A stretch of 50,160 nt of DNA. Origin: a virus. This document shows positions 17,904 through 25,636 of the stretch, in pieces. Each line of letters opens with the position of its first letter. The stretch's first letter is position 1. Below the pieces are notes generated by a model that ran no database searches, was not told where the DNA came from, and saw only the letters and a program-made list of their open reading frames with translations. The stretch covers positions 1 to 50,160 of IMG/VR virus record IMGVR_UViG_3300030099_003747; one strand, written 5' to 3'. The translations under genes were made by a program, and so were the position numbers.

Positions 17904-19673
17904 CTAAGACTCGCCCATTCCAGGCATATTGGGGATTACAGGCATACCTGGCATTGGTGCGCCAATTGCTGCTATATCTTCAATAGCTGACGCAGAGTCA
18001 ACCTCTGCACCTTCTTGTAACGACTCTACTTCTACTGCGTCACCTTTTACAAGCGACGGCCTAAATCCGAAGGAGTCAACAATCTCTCTAACAAGCTCTT
18101 CTTGGTCTATTGCTTCTGACATGGGACCACCAGAAGACAGCGGCATAAGTAGATCGACCAAGTGTGCTCTTCGCGCAATCTTGTCTTCCATGAGTGGACT
18201 GAATGGCAAAAGTCTAAACTTTGGAGACTTTTCTACAATCTCTTGCTTGAATGTAGAAGGCTCTACATCGTACTGAACAAAATCTGAAATACGATCAAAG
18301 TTGATTCCAGATACATCTTCATGAACGATTGCCCACTTCAGTGAATCAAGCGCCTTCCTGAACATAGTTGTCACAACCCGAACAACCTTTCGCGACCGAA
18401 TAGACAAGCGACCCTCGATAGCTGCTCGAATCATGTTTGCTTCAGCAGCGGTGCGAATGTTCCTTACTTGTCCTTGTTGGTAGTCGCCCATGCCAGGAAG
18501 CCAGCGAATAGAATCAACCGACTGTGCCAGATGTTGGTTGAAGTCAAATGTCGTTGGCATTTCTGGGCTAACAAAAATGTGCTGATCAATCGTTCCGTCT
18601 GGTGGGCCTTGGACCAGAGTAGGCTCCCAAGTCTTTGCGTTCTTGAATCGCTCAAACTCATCATCAGACCTAAACAGCTTTGAATCAATCAACATGCGGC
18701 GAGGCAGTCTTGCGACCACTTCTCGTCTCGCACTTACAAGTTCATTGATGTCTCTTTGTACAGGAGCAACCAGACTAACATCAGAGATCCCACGAATGCG
18801 GCCAATCCCAGGATGAAATACCAAGACTTCGTAGGGTCTTCCATAAGGAATCTTAGACTCCATCAAGATTTGGCTTGTGTCTGGGTGAAGGTGGTACAAC
18901 CTATTGTGCTTGAAGTCCCAAAACTCAACAAGTGAAACGTACTCTTTAAGTCCAGCATCACGAAGCTTAATCTCTGCTTCGTCTTTCATTTGGTTGTAGA
19001 CCAAGCTTCTAGGGTACGTGTCGCCTTTGATTGTCTTTTCTGGCTTAGAGTAAATACCCTTTTCAATGCGAGACTTAAGGTCTTCCATGTGAATAACAAA
19101 ACGCTCAAAGCACCACATTGCGTCTTCAGGGCGCTTGGCGTTGGGGTCAAAGTGAACTTCCCATGGAAGCTTTGTGCGCCAGATTGGACGACCAAGGTCG
19201 GAAGACCACATGACCTTGATTACACTCATATCAAAAATGAGTGCGTGCAGAATAAGCTCGCGAAGGCTCTCATCTAGAGAGTCTTCTTCTGCAAAGTAGT
19301 TTAGTGCAGCCGCAATACGCTTTCCGGCAAAAGTCGAATCTTGGGCCCGTGATGGTGTTTTGTACGAGTTTTCCCTTTGATCAATCGCTTCAACTTGCGG
19401 AAGATCCATTGCCAAAGAAGACGCAATCGTATCAACAATCGGAAAGACTTCATTTTGAACCGCCGAGTAATGCCGTGCAGTATCCTGCGCAGTGCCCACT
19501 GAGTAGCCGTCTCCAGACCAAAACTCACCACGGTAGTAAGCTAGGTTGCGAATAAGCTCTTCTGCTCGGTACTTTTTAAAGTTGTCTTCAGTCTGAGAAA
19601 TAAGAGTAGTAAGCTTACGTACCCTCTTTTCTTCTTTAGACATCTGTTTGGTGTCTTCGTAATCGTAGCTCAT
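17904..19673 (-). CDS. Portal protein
   Basis: It encodes 589 aa. Residues 20-60 are helical (EELIRNLAYYRGEFW), then an alpha/beta body with the region LRELILHALIFDMSVIKVMW and a conserved-looking Pro-Trp-Glu-Val-His-Phe-Asp-Pro turn. A long helix near 320-345 (DVSLVAPVQRDINELVSARR) resembles the portal crown/stem helix, and the C-terminal 60 residues are acidic and Pro/Met-rich. It makes the dodecameric DNA entry ring at one capsid vertex. The start overlaps the terminase stop (ATGA, 19670-19673). Size and position right after TerL support the call. Confidence 0.85.
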   Translation of the reverse strand: MSYDYEDTKQMSKEEKRVRKLTTLISQTEDNFKKYRAEELIRNLAYYRGEFWSGDGYSVGTAQDTARHYSAVQNEVFPIVDTIASSLAMDLPQVEAIDQRENSYKTPSRAQDSTFAGKRIAAALNYFAEEDSLDESLRELILHALIFDMSVIKVMWSSDLGRPIWRTKLPWEVHFDPNAKRPEDAMWCFERFVIHMEDLKSRIEKGIYSKPEKTIKGDTYPRSLVYNQMKDEAEIKLRDAGLKEYVSLVEFWDFKHNRLYHLHPDTSQILMESKIPYGRPYEVLVFHPGIGRIRGISDVSLVAPVQRDINELVSARREVVARLPRRMLIDSKLFRSDDEFERFKNAKTWEPTLVQGPPDGTIDQHIFVSPEMPTTFDFNQHLAQSVDSIRWLPGMGDYQQGQVRNIRTAAEANMIRAAIEGRLSIRSRKVVRVVTTMFRKALDSLKWAIVHEDVSGINFDRISDFVQYDVEPSTFKQEIVEKSPKFRLLPFSPLMEDKIARRAHLVDLLMPLSSGGPMSEAIDQEELVREIVDSFGFRPSLVKGDAVEVESLQEGAEVDSASAIEDIAAIGAPMPGMPVIPNMPGMGES

Positions 19674-21289
19674 CTATGGGTACCCCAAGGGCTATTAGAA
19701 GACATTGTAGAGGCTTTGTCGATTTTCCTCATCAATCTTCTCCAGTTTTTATTAGCTATCTCTTTATCTGATAGCTTGCGATTTTCCCACTTAGCACCGA
19801 TTTCAATACGCCATGCCCAAGCTGCCCCAGCCATTGCTGCTGCAAGGTCATAGTGACCGCCCTGACTATCTCTAGAGAGCTTGTCCCATTGACCTCGATA
19901 GTTGATAAGCTGACGGATTCCCCTGACAGAATGCATAGTCAATGAACCATCATCAATAATCTCTTGAAGAAACGAGATTGCTTGTGCTTTGCTTTTTGCT
20001 GTTGAGTACCAACCAGGGACTCTAGAGCTTGAACCTTTATACGATGAGCTTGCCTTCCTATGGTACAAGTGCCGGAAGCCAGCAGCCATCAAGTGTGAAA
20101 TAAGGGCCTCACCAACACCGTTTGCCTCAACATATACACGAGCATTGTTGTATTCAGCCGACCACTTCATAATCATGTCGGACATCTTAAATGCTTCACT
20201 GTGTCCCAGAAACTCTGCAACTTGCTCACAGTTATCAATGTCAATAATCTGAACACCAAACATATCTCTTGAAGACCATGAGCCAGCAGGGTCGCAGAAT
20301 ATTAAATACCTATTGCTGTCTTTAGGCTCAGAAAACTGTACATACGGTTCTGCTTCTACGTTTAAGCCGGTACCTCGATCGACTAGATCCATCATCTCCA
20401 TCAATCTTTTTGTATTAAAGATTGACTCTCCAGCCATGACCCAACAGTCAAGCTCATTGACTGGGTACTCTGCTCGGAACTTATCTAAGTTGTTTCGGCA
20501 CTTTTGAAGTCCTTCTGTTTGCATCCAGAAGGCTTGTGCTGCTGTAAGTCCATTTGCGTCAGCATAATCTCTAATCAGCGCATCCGGCTTCCACATTGGC
20601 GGTGGAGTCACAGAGTACTCATTAATCATGGTCCAAGGAATGAAAACCTTCATCCACTTGCTGTGTGGGTTTTCCGAGTCCATGCATATTTCGTGTAGTT
20701 GGTCGCCGTGGTACCTCGGAGTAGACTCTGCAATAACGAACCCACCATTGCTTGGTACAGCGTTTAGTGCAGATGTCCATGCATCTGGACCAGCTACTTC
20801 AGACCACGCAGAAATCTCAGTGGCCATAAGAACCTGAACAGTTTCACCACGTAGAGGTTCTTCGTCGTTTACTGATGCCACGACCATTCTGCTATCGAGT
20901 TCTGGAAACTCTAGTGTTCTTTTTAGGCCAGTAGTCTTTTTGGGCTTGAGCGTATCAGGCATGTGCCGGTGAAAACGAACAGCCATCTCGGAAAGGTTCT
21001 TGGCCATTTGCTTTTTGTGAGCCAACAATCCAACGCGGCAACCACGTCTGAACATTGCGTGCTGAGTAGCAACACAAGTAAAGAAGGTGCTGCTTCCCTC
21101 CTGTCGCGGCTTTACATGCACCAACCATTTATTGTCCGCGTAGCATTGGTTTACCGCTGCTGCGAGAAGTCTCTGATGGTCCCAAAGCTTAAATGGCACC
21201 AGCGCGCCGCTCTTGGCCCTTACTTTGTTTAAGTGGCAGTACTGTTCTGGATCCCAAAAACCATCTTGGTTTGGCAATAATACGCTCAC
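19670..21289 (-). CDS. terL: Terminase large subunit
   Basis: It encodes 539 aa and is the packaging motor and headful or site-specific nuclease. The Walker A-like motif is VKPRQEGSST (59-68) and the Walker B strand with its Glu is VLMATE (153-158). The C-terminal RNase H-like nuclease is marked by IFCDPAG (Asp333), VYVEANGVG (about 386-394) and a late HYDLAAA segment with a third acidic residue. The start is GTG at 21289, overlapping the upstream gene's stop (GTGA). It lies immediately upstream of portal, as usual. Length is normal for the family. Confidence 0.93.
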   Translation of the reverse strand: MSVLLPNQDGFWDPEQYCHLNKVRAKSGALVPFKLWDHQRLLAAAVNQCYADNKWLVHVKPRQEGSSTFFTCVATQHAMFRRGCRVGLLAHKKQMAKNLSEMAVRFHRHMPDTLKPKKTTGLKRTLEFPELDSRMVVASVNDEEPLRGETVQVLMATEISAWSEVAGPDAWTSALNAVPSNGGFVIAESTPRYHGDQLHEICMDSENPHSKWMKVFIPWTMINEYSVTPPPMWKPDALIRDYADANGLTAAQAFWMQTEGLQKCRNNLDKFRAEYPVNELDCWVMAGESIFNTKRLMEMMDLVDRGTGLNVEAEPYVQFSEPKDSNRYLIFCDPAGSWSSRDMFGVQIIDIDNCEQVAEFLGHSEAFKMSDMIMKWSAEYNNARVYVEANGVGEALISHLMAAGFRHLYHRKASSSYKGSSSRVPGWYSTAKSKAQAISFLQEIIDDGSLTMHSVRGIRQLINYRGQWDKLSRDSQGGHYDLAAAMAGAAWAWRIEIGAKWENRKLSDKEIANKNWRRLMRKIDKASTMSSNSPWGTHR

Positions 21290-21570
21290 TGAACCCCACG
21301 ATTAGTTACAATATTGAAGGGACCGGTAGACGTAAGCATAGTGCTTACATTTTCTACTTCTTCAACAGCAGGGTTCTTTGGCCTATCCCACTTCTTTTTG
21401 TCTGAAAGCGTTTGTCGAGACACAGTCACAATGCTCATCATTGCGCTAACGTCGCCCTTTTCAATGATTCCACTTCGGAAGTTCTTCAAGATGTCTTCGC
21501 ACACATGCAAGATTCCGTCGTAGCTTTGAAGCGAAAACCGTGGATCGATCGTCTTCTTTTCTTCTTCCAT
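21286..21570 (-). CDS. Candidate terminase small subunit / first gene of the late operon
   Basis: It encodes 94 aa, charged and mostly helical (SYDGILHVCEDILKNF and GDVSAMMSIVTVSRQTL). I choose ATG 21570 because GGAG lies 6 bases upstream. Its stop overlaps the GTG start of terL, so translation is coupled. Position before terL suggests the DNA-recognition subunit, but the protein is short and shows no clear helix-turn-helix, so this is inferred from context only. Confidence 0.6.
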   Translation of the reverse strand: MEEEKKTIDPRFSLQSYDGILHVCEDILKNFRSGIIEKGDVSAMMSIVTVSRQTLSDKKKWDRPKNPAVEEVENVSTMLTSTGPFNIVTNRGVQ

Positions 21571-21588
21571 CTTCAACTCCAGTCATCT

Positions 21589-21605
21589 TGTAACTTACTG
21601 TTACA
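21589..21605. promoter_or_regulatory. Inverted repeat TGTAAC-N5-GTTACA, candidate operator
   Basis: A perfect 6-5-6 inverted repeat lies just upstream of the late operon start. It shares GTAAC-N5-GTTAC with the inverted repeat at 24971-24987, so the two may bind the same protein. It sits within the 103-base divergent intergenic region, where it could control either direction. Confidence 0.55.
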
Positions 21606-21622
21606 GCGAGTATAAGTACTAC

Positions 21623-21648
21623 ACAAATAAATATCATGGTTTATTTGT
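21623..21648. promoter_or_regulatory. Nine-base inverted repeat in the divergent promoter region
   Basis: ACAAATAAA and TTTATTTGT form a perfect 9-bp inverted repeat around an 8-base spacer, in AT-rich sequence between the late minus genes and the plus-strand basic-protein cluster. It is a candidate operator or leader hairpin for the gene starting at 21674, whose ribosome site AGAGG follows. Confidence 0.5.
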
Positions 21649-21673
21649 TGAATAAAACACACAAGAGGTAGAT

Positions 21674-21985
21674 ATGCCACGTGCAAAAAAGACAGCAACC
21701 GTTTCAGTCAAGGCTGAAGAAGTAAAGGATTCAACACCCGAGAAGGCCGCACCAAAGCCTACTCGTGGTCGCCCCCCTGCCGCAAAAACCTTCGACTTGT
21801 TTATTGCTACTCCTTCTGGAAACGTACAACTACAGTTTAAGAATGAGCGTCAGATTGACCATGCATTCAAGCAACTGACTCTCAAGTGTGCTTCTGGTCG
21901 TCCAGCAAATATTATTTGTGATGGTAAAGAATATGGTTTTTGCAATATCAGCTATGTGATCCGAGATGAACCGGTACAACAATAG
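21674..21985 (+). CDS. Small AT-hook-like basic protein
   Basis: It encodes 103 aa. The N-terminal 35 residues are Lys/Ala/Pro-rich and contain TRGRPPAAK, a typical AT-hook core (RGRP) that binds the minor groove of AT-rich DNA. Residues 38-100 look like a compact alpha/beta domain. AGAGG lies 7 bases before the ATG. It is the first gene of the plus-strand cluster and divergent from the terminase genes, so it might regulate or bind the AT-rich control DNA next to it. No homology is claimed. Confidence 0.72.
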   Translation: MPRAKKTATVSVKAEEVKDSTPEKAAPKPTRGRPPAAKTFDLFIATPSGNVQLQFKNERQIDHAFKQLTLKCASGRPANIICDGKEYGFCNISYVIRDEPVQQ

Positions 21986-22307
21986 CTCTACGTCCCGACA
22001 AGAGTTCGGTCGCGCAATGTCTGCTCAGGTGCGAAAGCCTGGGCAGGTAGCGCGAATGATTGACAAGAAAAAGAAGGCCGAGGGTAAAGCCAAGGGTTTT
22101 GGTATTTTGTCGGGCGCATTGAAAGCTATTGGCGCTGGTCTTGGCGCAATGGTTGGTGGTCCTGTTGGTGCCGCCGCCGTTAGTGCTGGCACTGGCCTTG
22201 CCAGTGATCTGGCTGCAATGAAGGCAGGTTCAGAAGCTTCTAGGGCTGCTGGCATTGGTACTGCTCTTGCAACACCACCAAATCCTGTAGGTAGAAAAGA
22301 TTACTGA
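21966..22307 (+). CDS. Small glycine-rich hydrophobic protein
   Basis: It encodes 113 aa from ATG 21966, overlapping the previous gene by 20 bases; ATG 22017 is an alternative start. The N-terminus is basic (KPGQVARMIDKKKKAEGKAKG). Residues 45-90 are Gly/Ala-rich and hydrophobic (AIGAGLGAMVGGPVGAAAV), resembling the Gly-zipper segments of phage membrane-interacting or tail-tip proteins. The stop is shared with the next start (ATG at 22307, base overlap). The role is unknown; holin, ejection or virion-membrane functions are possible. Confidence 0.7.
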   Translation: MNRYNNSSTSRQEFGRAMSAQVRKPGQVARMIDKKKKAEGKAKGFGILSGALKAIGAGLGAMVGGPVGAAAVSAGTGLASDLAAMKAGSEASRAAGIGTALATPPNPVGRKDY

Positions 22308-22621
22308 TGGCTTCAAGTTGTGGAAAAAACTTCTCCAAGAAGGTCGCGTCTCGCGTAAAGGCTGCTGGCGTCAAGGGCGTCAACAAGCCAAAGCGGACAC
22401 CAAACCATCCGAAGAAGAGTCATATTGTCGTCGCCAAGAAGGGTTGCAAAGTAAAAACAATCCGTTTTGGCGAGCAAGGCGCGAAGACGGCTGGCAAGCC
22501 AAAATCCGGCGAATCTGACCGCATGAGGAAGAAGCGTAAGAGCTTCAAGGCGCGTCACCGCAAGAACATTGCCAAGGGCGTGATGAGTGCCGCATACTGG
22601 GCAAACAAGGTAAAATGGTAA
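22307..22621 (+). CDS. Highly basic small phage protein (MSAAYWA family)
   Basis: It encodes 104 aa with a very high Lys/Arg content. The C-terminal half reads IRFGEQGAKTAGKP, then RKSFKARHRKNIAKG and MSAAYWANKVKW. I recall this pattern from many marine phages, where it has no firm function and may be virion-associated or DNA-binding. A Cys near residue 5 and a second in KKGCK are present. The stop overlaps the next start as TAATG at 22619-22623. Calls of DNA condensation would be inference from charge. Confidence 0.85.
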   Translation: MASSCGKNFSKKVASRVKAAGVKGVNKPKRTPNHPKKSHIVVAKKGCKVKTIRFGEQGAKTAGKPKSGESDRMRKKRKSFKARHRKNIAKGVMSAAYWANKVKW

Positions 22622-22803
22622 TGGCCGAGAAATCTGAAAGCAAAGTCAACGAAGCTGGCAACTACACAAAGCCCGCGCTCAGGAAGGGCATCTTCAAGCG
22701 TCTTCTTGCTGGCAGTAAGTACGGAAGAAAGGGCAAGTGGTCAGCCCGAAAGGCACAAGCTCTTGCAAGAGAATACAAGGCAAAGGGCGGAGGTTACACA
22801 TGA
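22621..22803 (+). CDS. Small basic phage protein (WSARKAQ family)
   Basis: It encodes 60 aa, highly basic, with GKWSARKAQALAREYKAKGGG at the C-terminus, a pattern common in small marine phage proteins of unknown function. ATG 22621 is chosen over ATG 22615 because it forms the TAATG overlap used throughout this genome. It is part of a run of basic proteins with overlapping ends. Confidence 0.82.
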   Translation: MAEKSESKVNEAGNYTKPALRKGIFKRLLAGSKYGRKGKWSARKAQALAREYKAKGGGYT

Positions 22804-23036
22804 ACCTTAAAAAAACACAAGAGTCTTTGGTTAAATGGACCAAGGGTAACTGGCGCACTCGATCTGGTAAGCCCAGCACTCAAGGGCCAGACGCTACTGG
22901 CGAGGTTCTCTTGCCTGACGCACAGCACAAAAAGATTAGTTCTGCTCAATACGCGGCAGGCACAGCCAAGAAACGAAAGGGCCTTGAAAAAGGTGAAACA
23001 TCAACCAGCCACGGATTAACGAAAGGTATCGCATGA
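22800..23036 (+). CDS. Small basic phage protein (TGEVLLPDAQ type)
   Basis: It encodes 78 aa from ATG 22800, which overlaps the preceding stop (ATGA). The sequence contains NWRTRSGKPSTQGPDATGE, then LLPDAQHKKISSAQYAA, matching a small phage protein type I recall as co-occurring with the MSAAYWA and WSARKAQ types. A longer upstream start at 22737 would overlap the previous gene extensively and lacks support. The function is unknown. Confidence 0.8.
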   Translation: MNLKKTQESLVKWTKGNWRTRSGKPSTQGPDATGEVLLPDAQHKKISSAQYAAGTAKKRKGLEKGETSTSHGLTKGIA

Positions 23037-23128
23037 AGTACGGAAGCGACAAAAAGAAGATGACCAAGGGCCTCGCAGACAAGGCGCGCAAGGGTTCATA
23101 CTCAAAGCCTAAGAAGAAGGGCTATTGA
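23033..23128 (+). CDS. 31-aa basic mini-protein
   Basis: An open frame from ATG 23033 (ATGA overlap with the previous stop) encodes 31 aa. It is dominated by Lys, Gly, Asp and Tyr: MKYGSDKKKMTKGLADK, then ARKGSYSKPKKKGY. It is too short for routine calling, but overlap, codon pattern and like composition of the neighbours support it. Confidence 0.7.
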   Translation: MKYGSDKKKMTKGLADKARKGSYSKPKKKGY

Positions 23129-23129
23129 T

Positions 23130-23273
23130 GTGGCAAAGTCCGACAAGAAAGCATTGTCGATGAAGATTGCCAAGCTGGTCCGTGAGGGTAAGCCCAAGGA
23201 CCAAGCCGTTGCTATTGCTTACTCAATGAAGGAAAAGGGTAAGCTTGGCCCAAAGGGCGGCTACAAAAACTAA
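23130..23273 (+). CDS. 47-aa basic protein (REGKPKDQAVAIA family)
   Basis: GTG 23130 opens 47 codons: a Lys-rich start, then KLVREGKPKDQAVAIAYSM and KEKGKLGPKGGY. This pattern is common in small phage proteins of unknown function. The GTG lies one base after the previous TGA, keeping the tight spacing of the cluster. The TAA overlaps the stop of the convergent gene 23270-24394 by 3 bases. Confidence 0.82.
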   Translation: MAKSDKKALSMKIAKLVREGKPKDQAVAIAYSMKEKGKLGPKGGYKN

Positions 23274-24394
23274 CGATTTGCCTTGTCGGAAGATGTAAGC
23301 TTATCAAACTCTTTGTCGTAAGATTCGACAAGGCGCTTTCTTAGCTCGACACCTTCTCGACCACCACCCATGCGTCCCCCAGAGATTACAGAAGTAAACT
23401 TCTTAGCTTTCTCTGACGACCCACTAGCTCTCTTTCTCATCTCAAAGAGTAGTTGCTCTTTGATGGCTTTAGATTTGGCAAGAGCATCATTTTTGTAGAT
23501 GTTTTCTGGGTCTTTAGAGGACCGCTTAATGATCTTTTCGCCGTTAAGAATCTCACTGTATGCTTTTGCAATAGCGTCATCTGACATTCCTTTGAGGGTA
23601 TCGTCTACTCCAGAAATGCCAAGAAGACCAATGTAGTCGTAGTGATCCATACGTTGTTTATCTGTTGGGATCATATCGATTAGTTTGGTTGCTTCTACAT
23701 TCTTGATTGCAGCTTTTAGCATTCCCGAAGAAACAACTGGCAGTGCTGCGGCAGCGACAGAAACAGCAGCGCCAGAGTAGTCTCCTTCAGCGGCATCCAT
23801 AGCGGCAACACCCAAATCAGCAGCAGCTTGCTGAGGACCAACCATAGACCCAACATTGAGGCCAAAATAGCCGATATCCTTAATGGCTTCCATGTCTCCT
23901 TCTGTGGCGCGGCGAATCAAGTCTTTTACTTGATCTTGTGGGCTGGCGGACTCAATACGCTCACGAAGACGATCTTCTTTTTCAAGAAGGCGGTCATCTA
24001 CACCCTCCTTCCATGCCTTCATCTGCTCATCACTCATGCCAGCAGGGGCACGGAAGCCCTTGTACTCCTCACGACCCATAAACTCCTTTGATGGTCCTGG
24101 CTCTTTAGGAGGAGCAATACCAGGGATTGGGTCGAACCCTTCAGACTCTGAGCGGTCTTTCTTCAACTCGCTCATTGGCTTTGTCTCAAAAGAGTCCTCT
24201 GGACCCTCATAGCCAGTAGGCGTCATACCAGGAATAGGCTCGTAAGAGCTAAACCTGTCTTCCTTCTCAAGAGAACGCTCAGCCTCGCGCTTTGCTTTTT
24301 TCTTCACGTCTTCTGGCAAAGCATCAAGTCCAGCTTGACCCTGGCGCAAAGCCTTAGTGAACTGCTCGTAAGCCTCTTGATCCGGTGTAGCCAT
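23270..24394 (-). CDS. Unknown 374-aa protein with a central hydrophobic region
   Basis: It encodes 374 aa. Residues 1-50 are helical and charged (AYEQFTKALRQGQAGLDALPEDVKK) and resemble the adjacent 70-aa protein. Residues 50-130 are Pro/Gly/Glu-rich with repeated IPGM/IPGI turns. Residues 170-230 are Ala/Gly-rich and hydrophobic (AAVSVAAAALPVVSSGM), and the C-terminus is basic. It could be a virion or membrane-interacting protein. The start shares a base with the upstream gene's stop (TAATG at 24394). No named family. Confidence 0.72.
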   Translation of the reverse strand: MATPDQEAYEQFTKALRQGQAGLDALPEDVKKKAKREAERSLEKEDRFSSYEPIPGMTPTGYEGPEDSFETKPMSELKKDRSESEGFDPIPGIAPPKEPGPSKEFMGREEYKGFRAPAGMSDEQMKAWKEGVDDRLLEKEDRLRERIESASPQDQVKDLIRRATEGDMEAIKDIGYFGLNVGSMVGPQQAAADLGVAAMDAAEGDYSGAAVSVAAAALPVVSSGMLKAAIKNVEATKLIDMIPTDKQRMDHYDYIGLLGISGVDDTLKGMSDDAIAKAYSEILNGEKIIKRSSKDPENIYKNDALAKSKAIKEQLLFEMRKRASGSSEKAKKFTSVISGGRMGGGREGVELRKRLVESYDKEFDKLTSSDKANR

Positions 24395-24606
24395 TACATA
24401 CCTCCGTAAGCATCAAAGTCTGTTTTGACCAAGTCACCCTCTGAGTACTCCTGAGCCATCTTCTTAATGTTCTTTGGCACAGCATCAAGTGCCTCTTGGC
24501 CTTTCTTCATTGCAGCCTGCACAGTCTTGTACGCATCTTCAGGCGTCATAGTGTCGTACTGGATGTCTTCTGTAGTAATCGCAATGGCGTCAGAGGTTCC
24601 TGGCAT
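24394..24606 (-). CDS. 70-aa helical protein related to the N-terminus of its neighbour
   Basis: It encodes 70 aa from ATG 24606, which has GGGAA upstream and overlaps the previous gene by 17 bases. Longer upstream starts would run deep into that gene. Residues 21-50 (PEDAYKTVQAAMKKGQEALD, then AVPKNIKKMAQ) align with residues 4-36 of the 374-aa product (PDQEAYEQFTKALRQGQAGL, then DALPEDVKKKA), implying duplication of a short helical domain. The function is unknown. Confidence 0.7.
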   Translation of the reverse strand: MPGTSDAIAITTEDIQYDTMTPEDAYKTVQAAMKKGQEALDAVPKNIKKMAQEYSEGDLVKTDFDAYGGM

Positions 24607-24967
24607 CGGTGTTCCCTTCCTTGAGCTTTGAAGCGAGTGTATCAGCAAAAGCATTACCCGCGCCAGTGGCATCTTTAAGAAGTGTTGCAACACGATTCTG
24701 CTCAAGCACACATGCTGCGAACAGGTGCTCTACATTCATCAACATCAAAGCCGGAGTCTCCATCTTGAACACCCGAGCAACGTGAATCCACTCGTCATCA
24801 AGACTCTCACGATATTGGATCTGCTTGACCCGAGGACTCCAACGGAACCAAACACCGTCAACTTCGTAAGTCGCCTCACAGTAAAAGTTCATCTCGTAGA
24901 AGTACTTCTCAAACAATGAGACTAAACGCAAAGCTTCGCGAGCCTCAAGAGCGTAATCAAGATTCAT
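24590..24967 (-). CDS. Unknown 125-aa protein
   Basis: It encodes 125 aa: a helical N-terminus (ALEAREALRLVSLFEKYFYEM), a beta hairpin-like region with paired Trp residues (VDGVWFRWSPRV), then a Met/Leu-rich helix. It is the first gene of a three-gene minus-strand group reading toward the basic-protein cluster. Its ribosome site GGAGG lies in the loop of a hairpin 3 bases before the ATG (see 24971-24987), suggesting control at translation. No family recognised. Confidence 0.75.
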   Translation of the reverse strand: MNLDYALEAREALRLVSLFEKYFYEMNFYCEATYEVDGVWFRWSPRVKQIQYRESLDDEWIHVARVFKMETPALMLMNVEHLFAACVLEQNRVATLLKDATGAGNAFADTLASKLKEGNTDARNL

Positions 24968-24970
24968 GGC

Positions 24971-24987
24971 GGTAACCTCCAGTTACC
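24971..24987 (-). promoter_or_regulatory. Hairpin carrying the ribosome site; GTAAC-N5-GTTAC inverted repeat
   Basis: On the minus strand GGTAAC-TGGAG-GTTACC forms a perfect 6-bp stem. GGAGG, the Shine-Dalgarno core of the 125-aa gene, spans loop and stem 3 bases before its ATG. The same GTAAC-N5-GTTAC arrangement occurs at 21589. Either an RNA hairpin that controls translation or a DNA operator would fit. Confidence 0.6.
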
Positions 24988-25025
24988 ACACTAACTACTG
25001 GTCACCGAAGCAACAACTCTAAATA

Positions 25026-25171
25026 AGTACTCTAGATTACACTAATCTTAGTACTACTCTAATAAGTACCTATTTATCTTCTCTAATCTATAAGTACTTA
25101 CTAGTACTAACTATACTAATACTAAGTACTATCTATTCCCGACCACCACCCCTAGTGTAATTAAGAGTACT
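25026..25171. repeat. AGTACT palindrome array
   Basis: AGTACT occurs at 25026, 25050, 25093, 25103, 25125 and 25166, with AGTACC at 25065. Several copies are preceded by CTAAT or CTAATA. G+C is 15 of 60 in 25021-25080 and 17 of 60 in 25081-25140, far below the rest of the genome. The array could be iteron-like protein sites at an origin or a set of operators. Confidence 0.6.
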
Positions 25172-25636
25172 AATTAGGGCAACCCGGCAAACGAAAAACT
25201 TTTTGTAGATGGGGTACAGGGTCAGATTGGAAATCAGGAAATTTTTTTTCAGGGGGGTATTCTTATAGTAATAGATGCCTACGGGGGGGAGCCCACCCCC
25301 AGGGGGCCACATGCTTGCGCGCACACCCACACATGCGCGATTGCAATCCCACGAGTACAGTCCCCTGGACTGCCATGCTTAGCAATACCCGCTATTGCAA
25401 TCACACATTGCTGAGGAAGTTTGTAATGTCCAAACTGTTTACTCTCTGAGTAAGGACACTATCCCCCTCTCCATCCATCACCCATCTCACAATCCCACTA
25501 TCCACCTTTGGTGAACTGTTTAGCCTAAACTGGCTCAGAATCGCTGCTGTTGCGCGCTACGTGATCGCATAGCCCCTGCATAGCCCTCGCGTCGTCCGAG
25601 CGCTTGTAGGCATCATGCGAGGCATTTTCAACTTTC

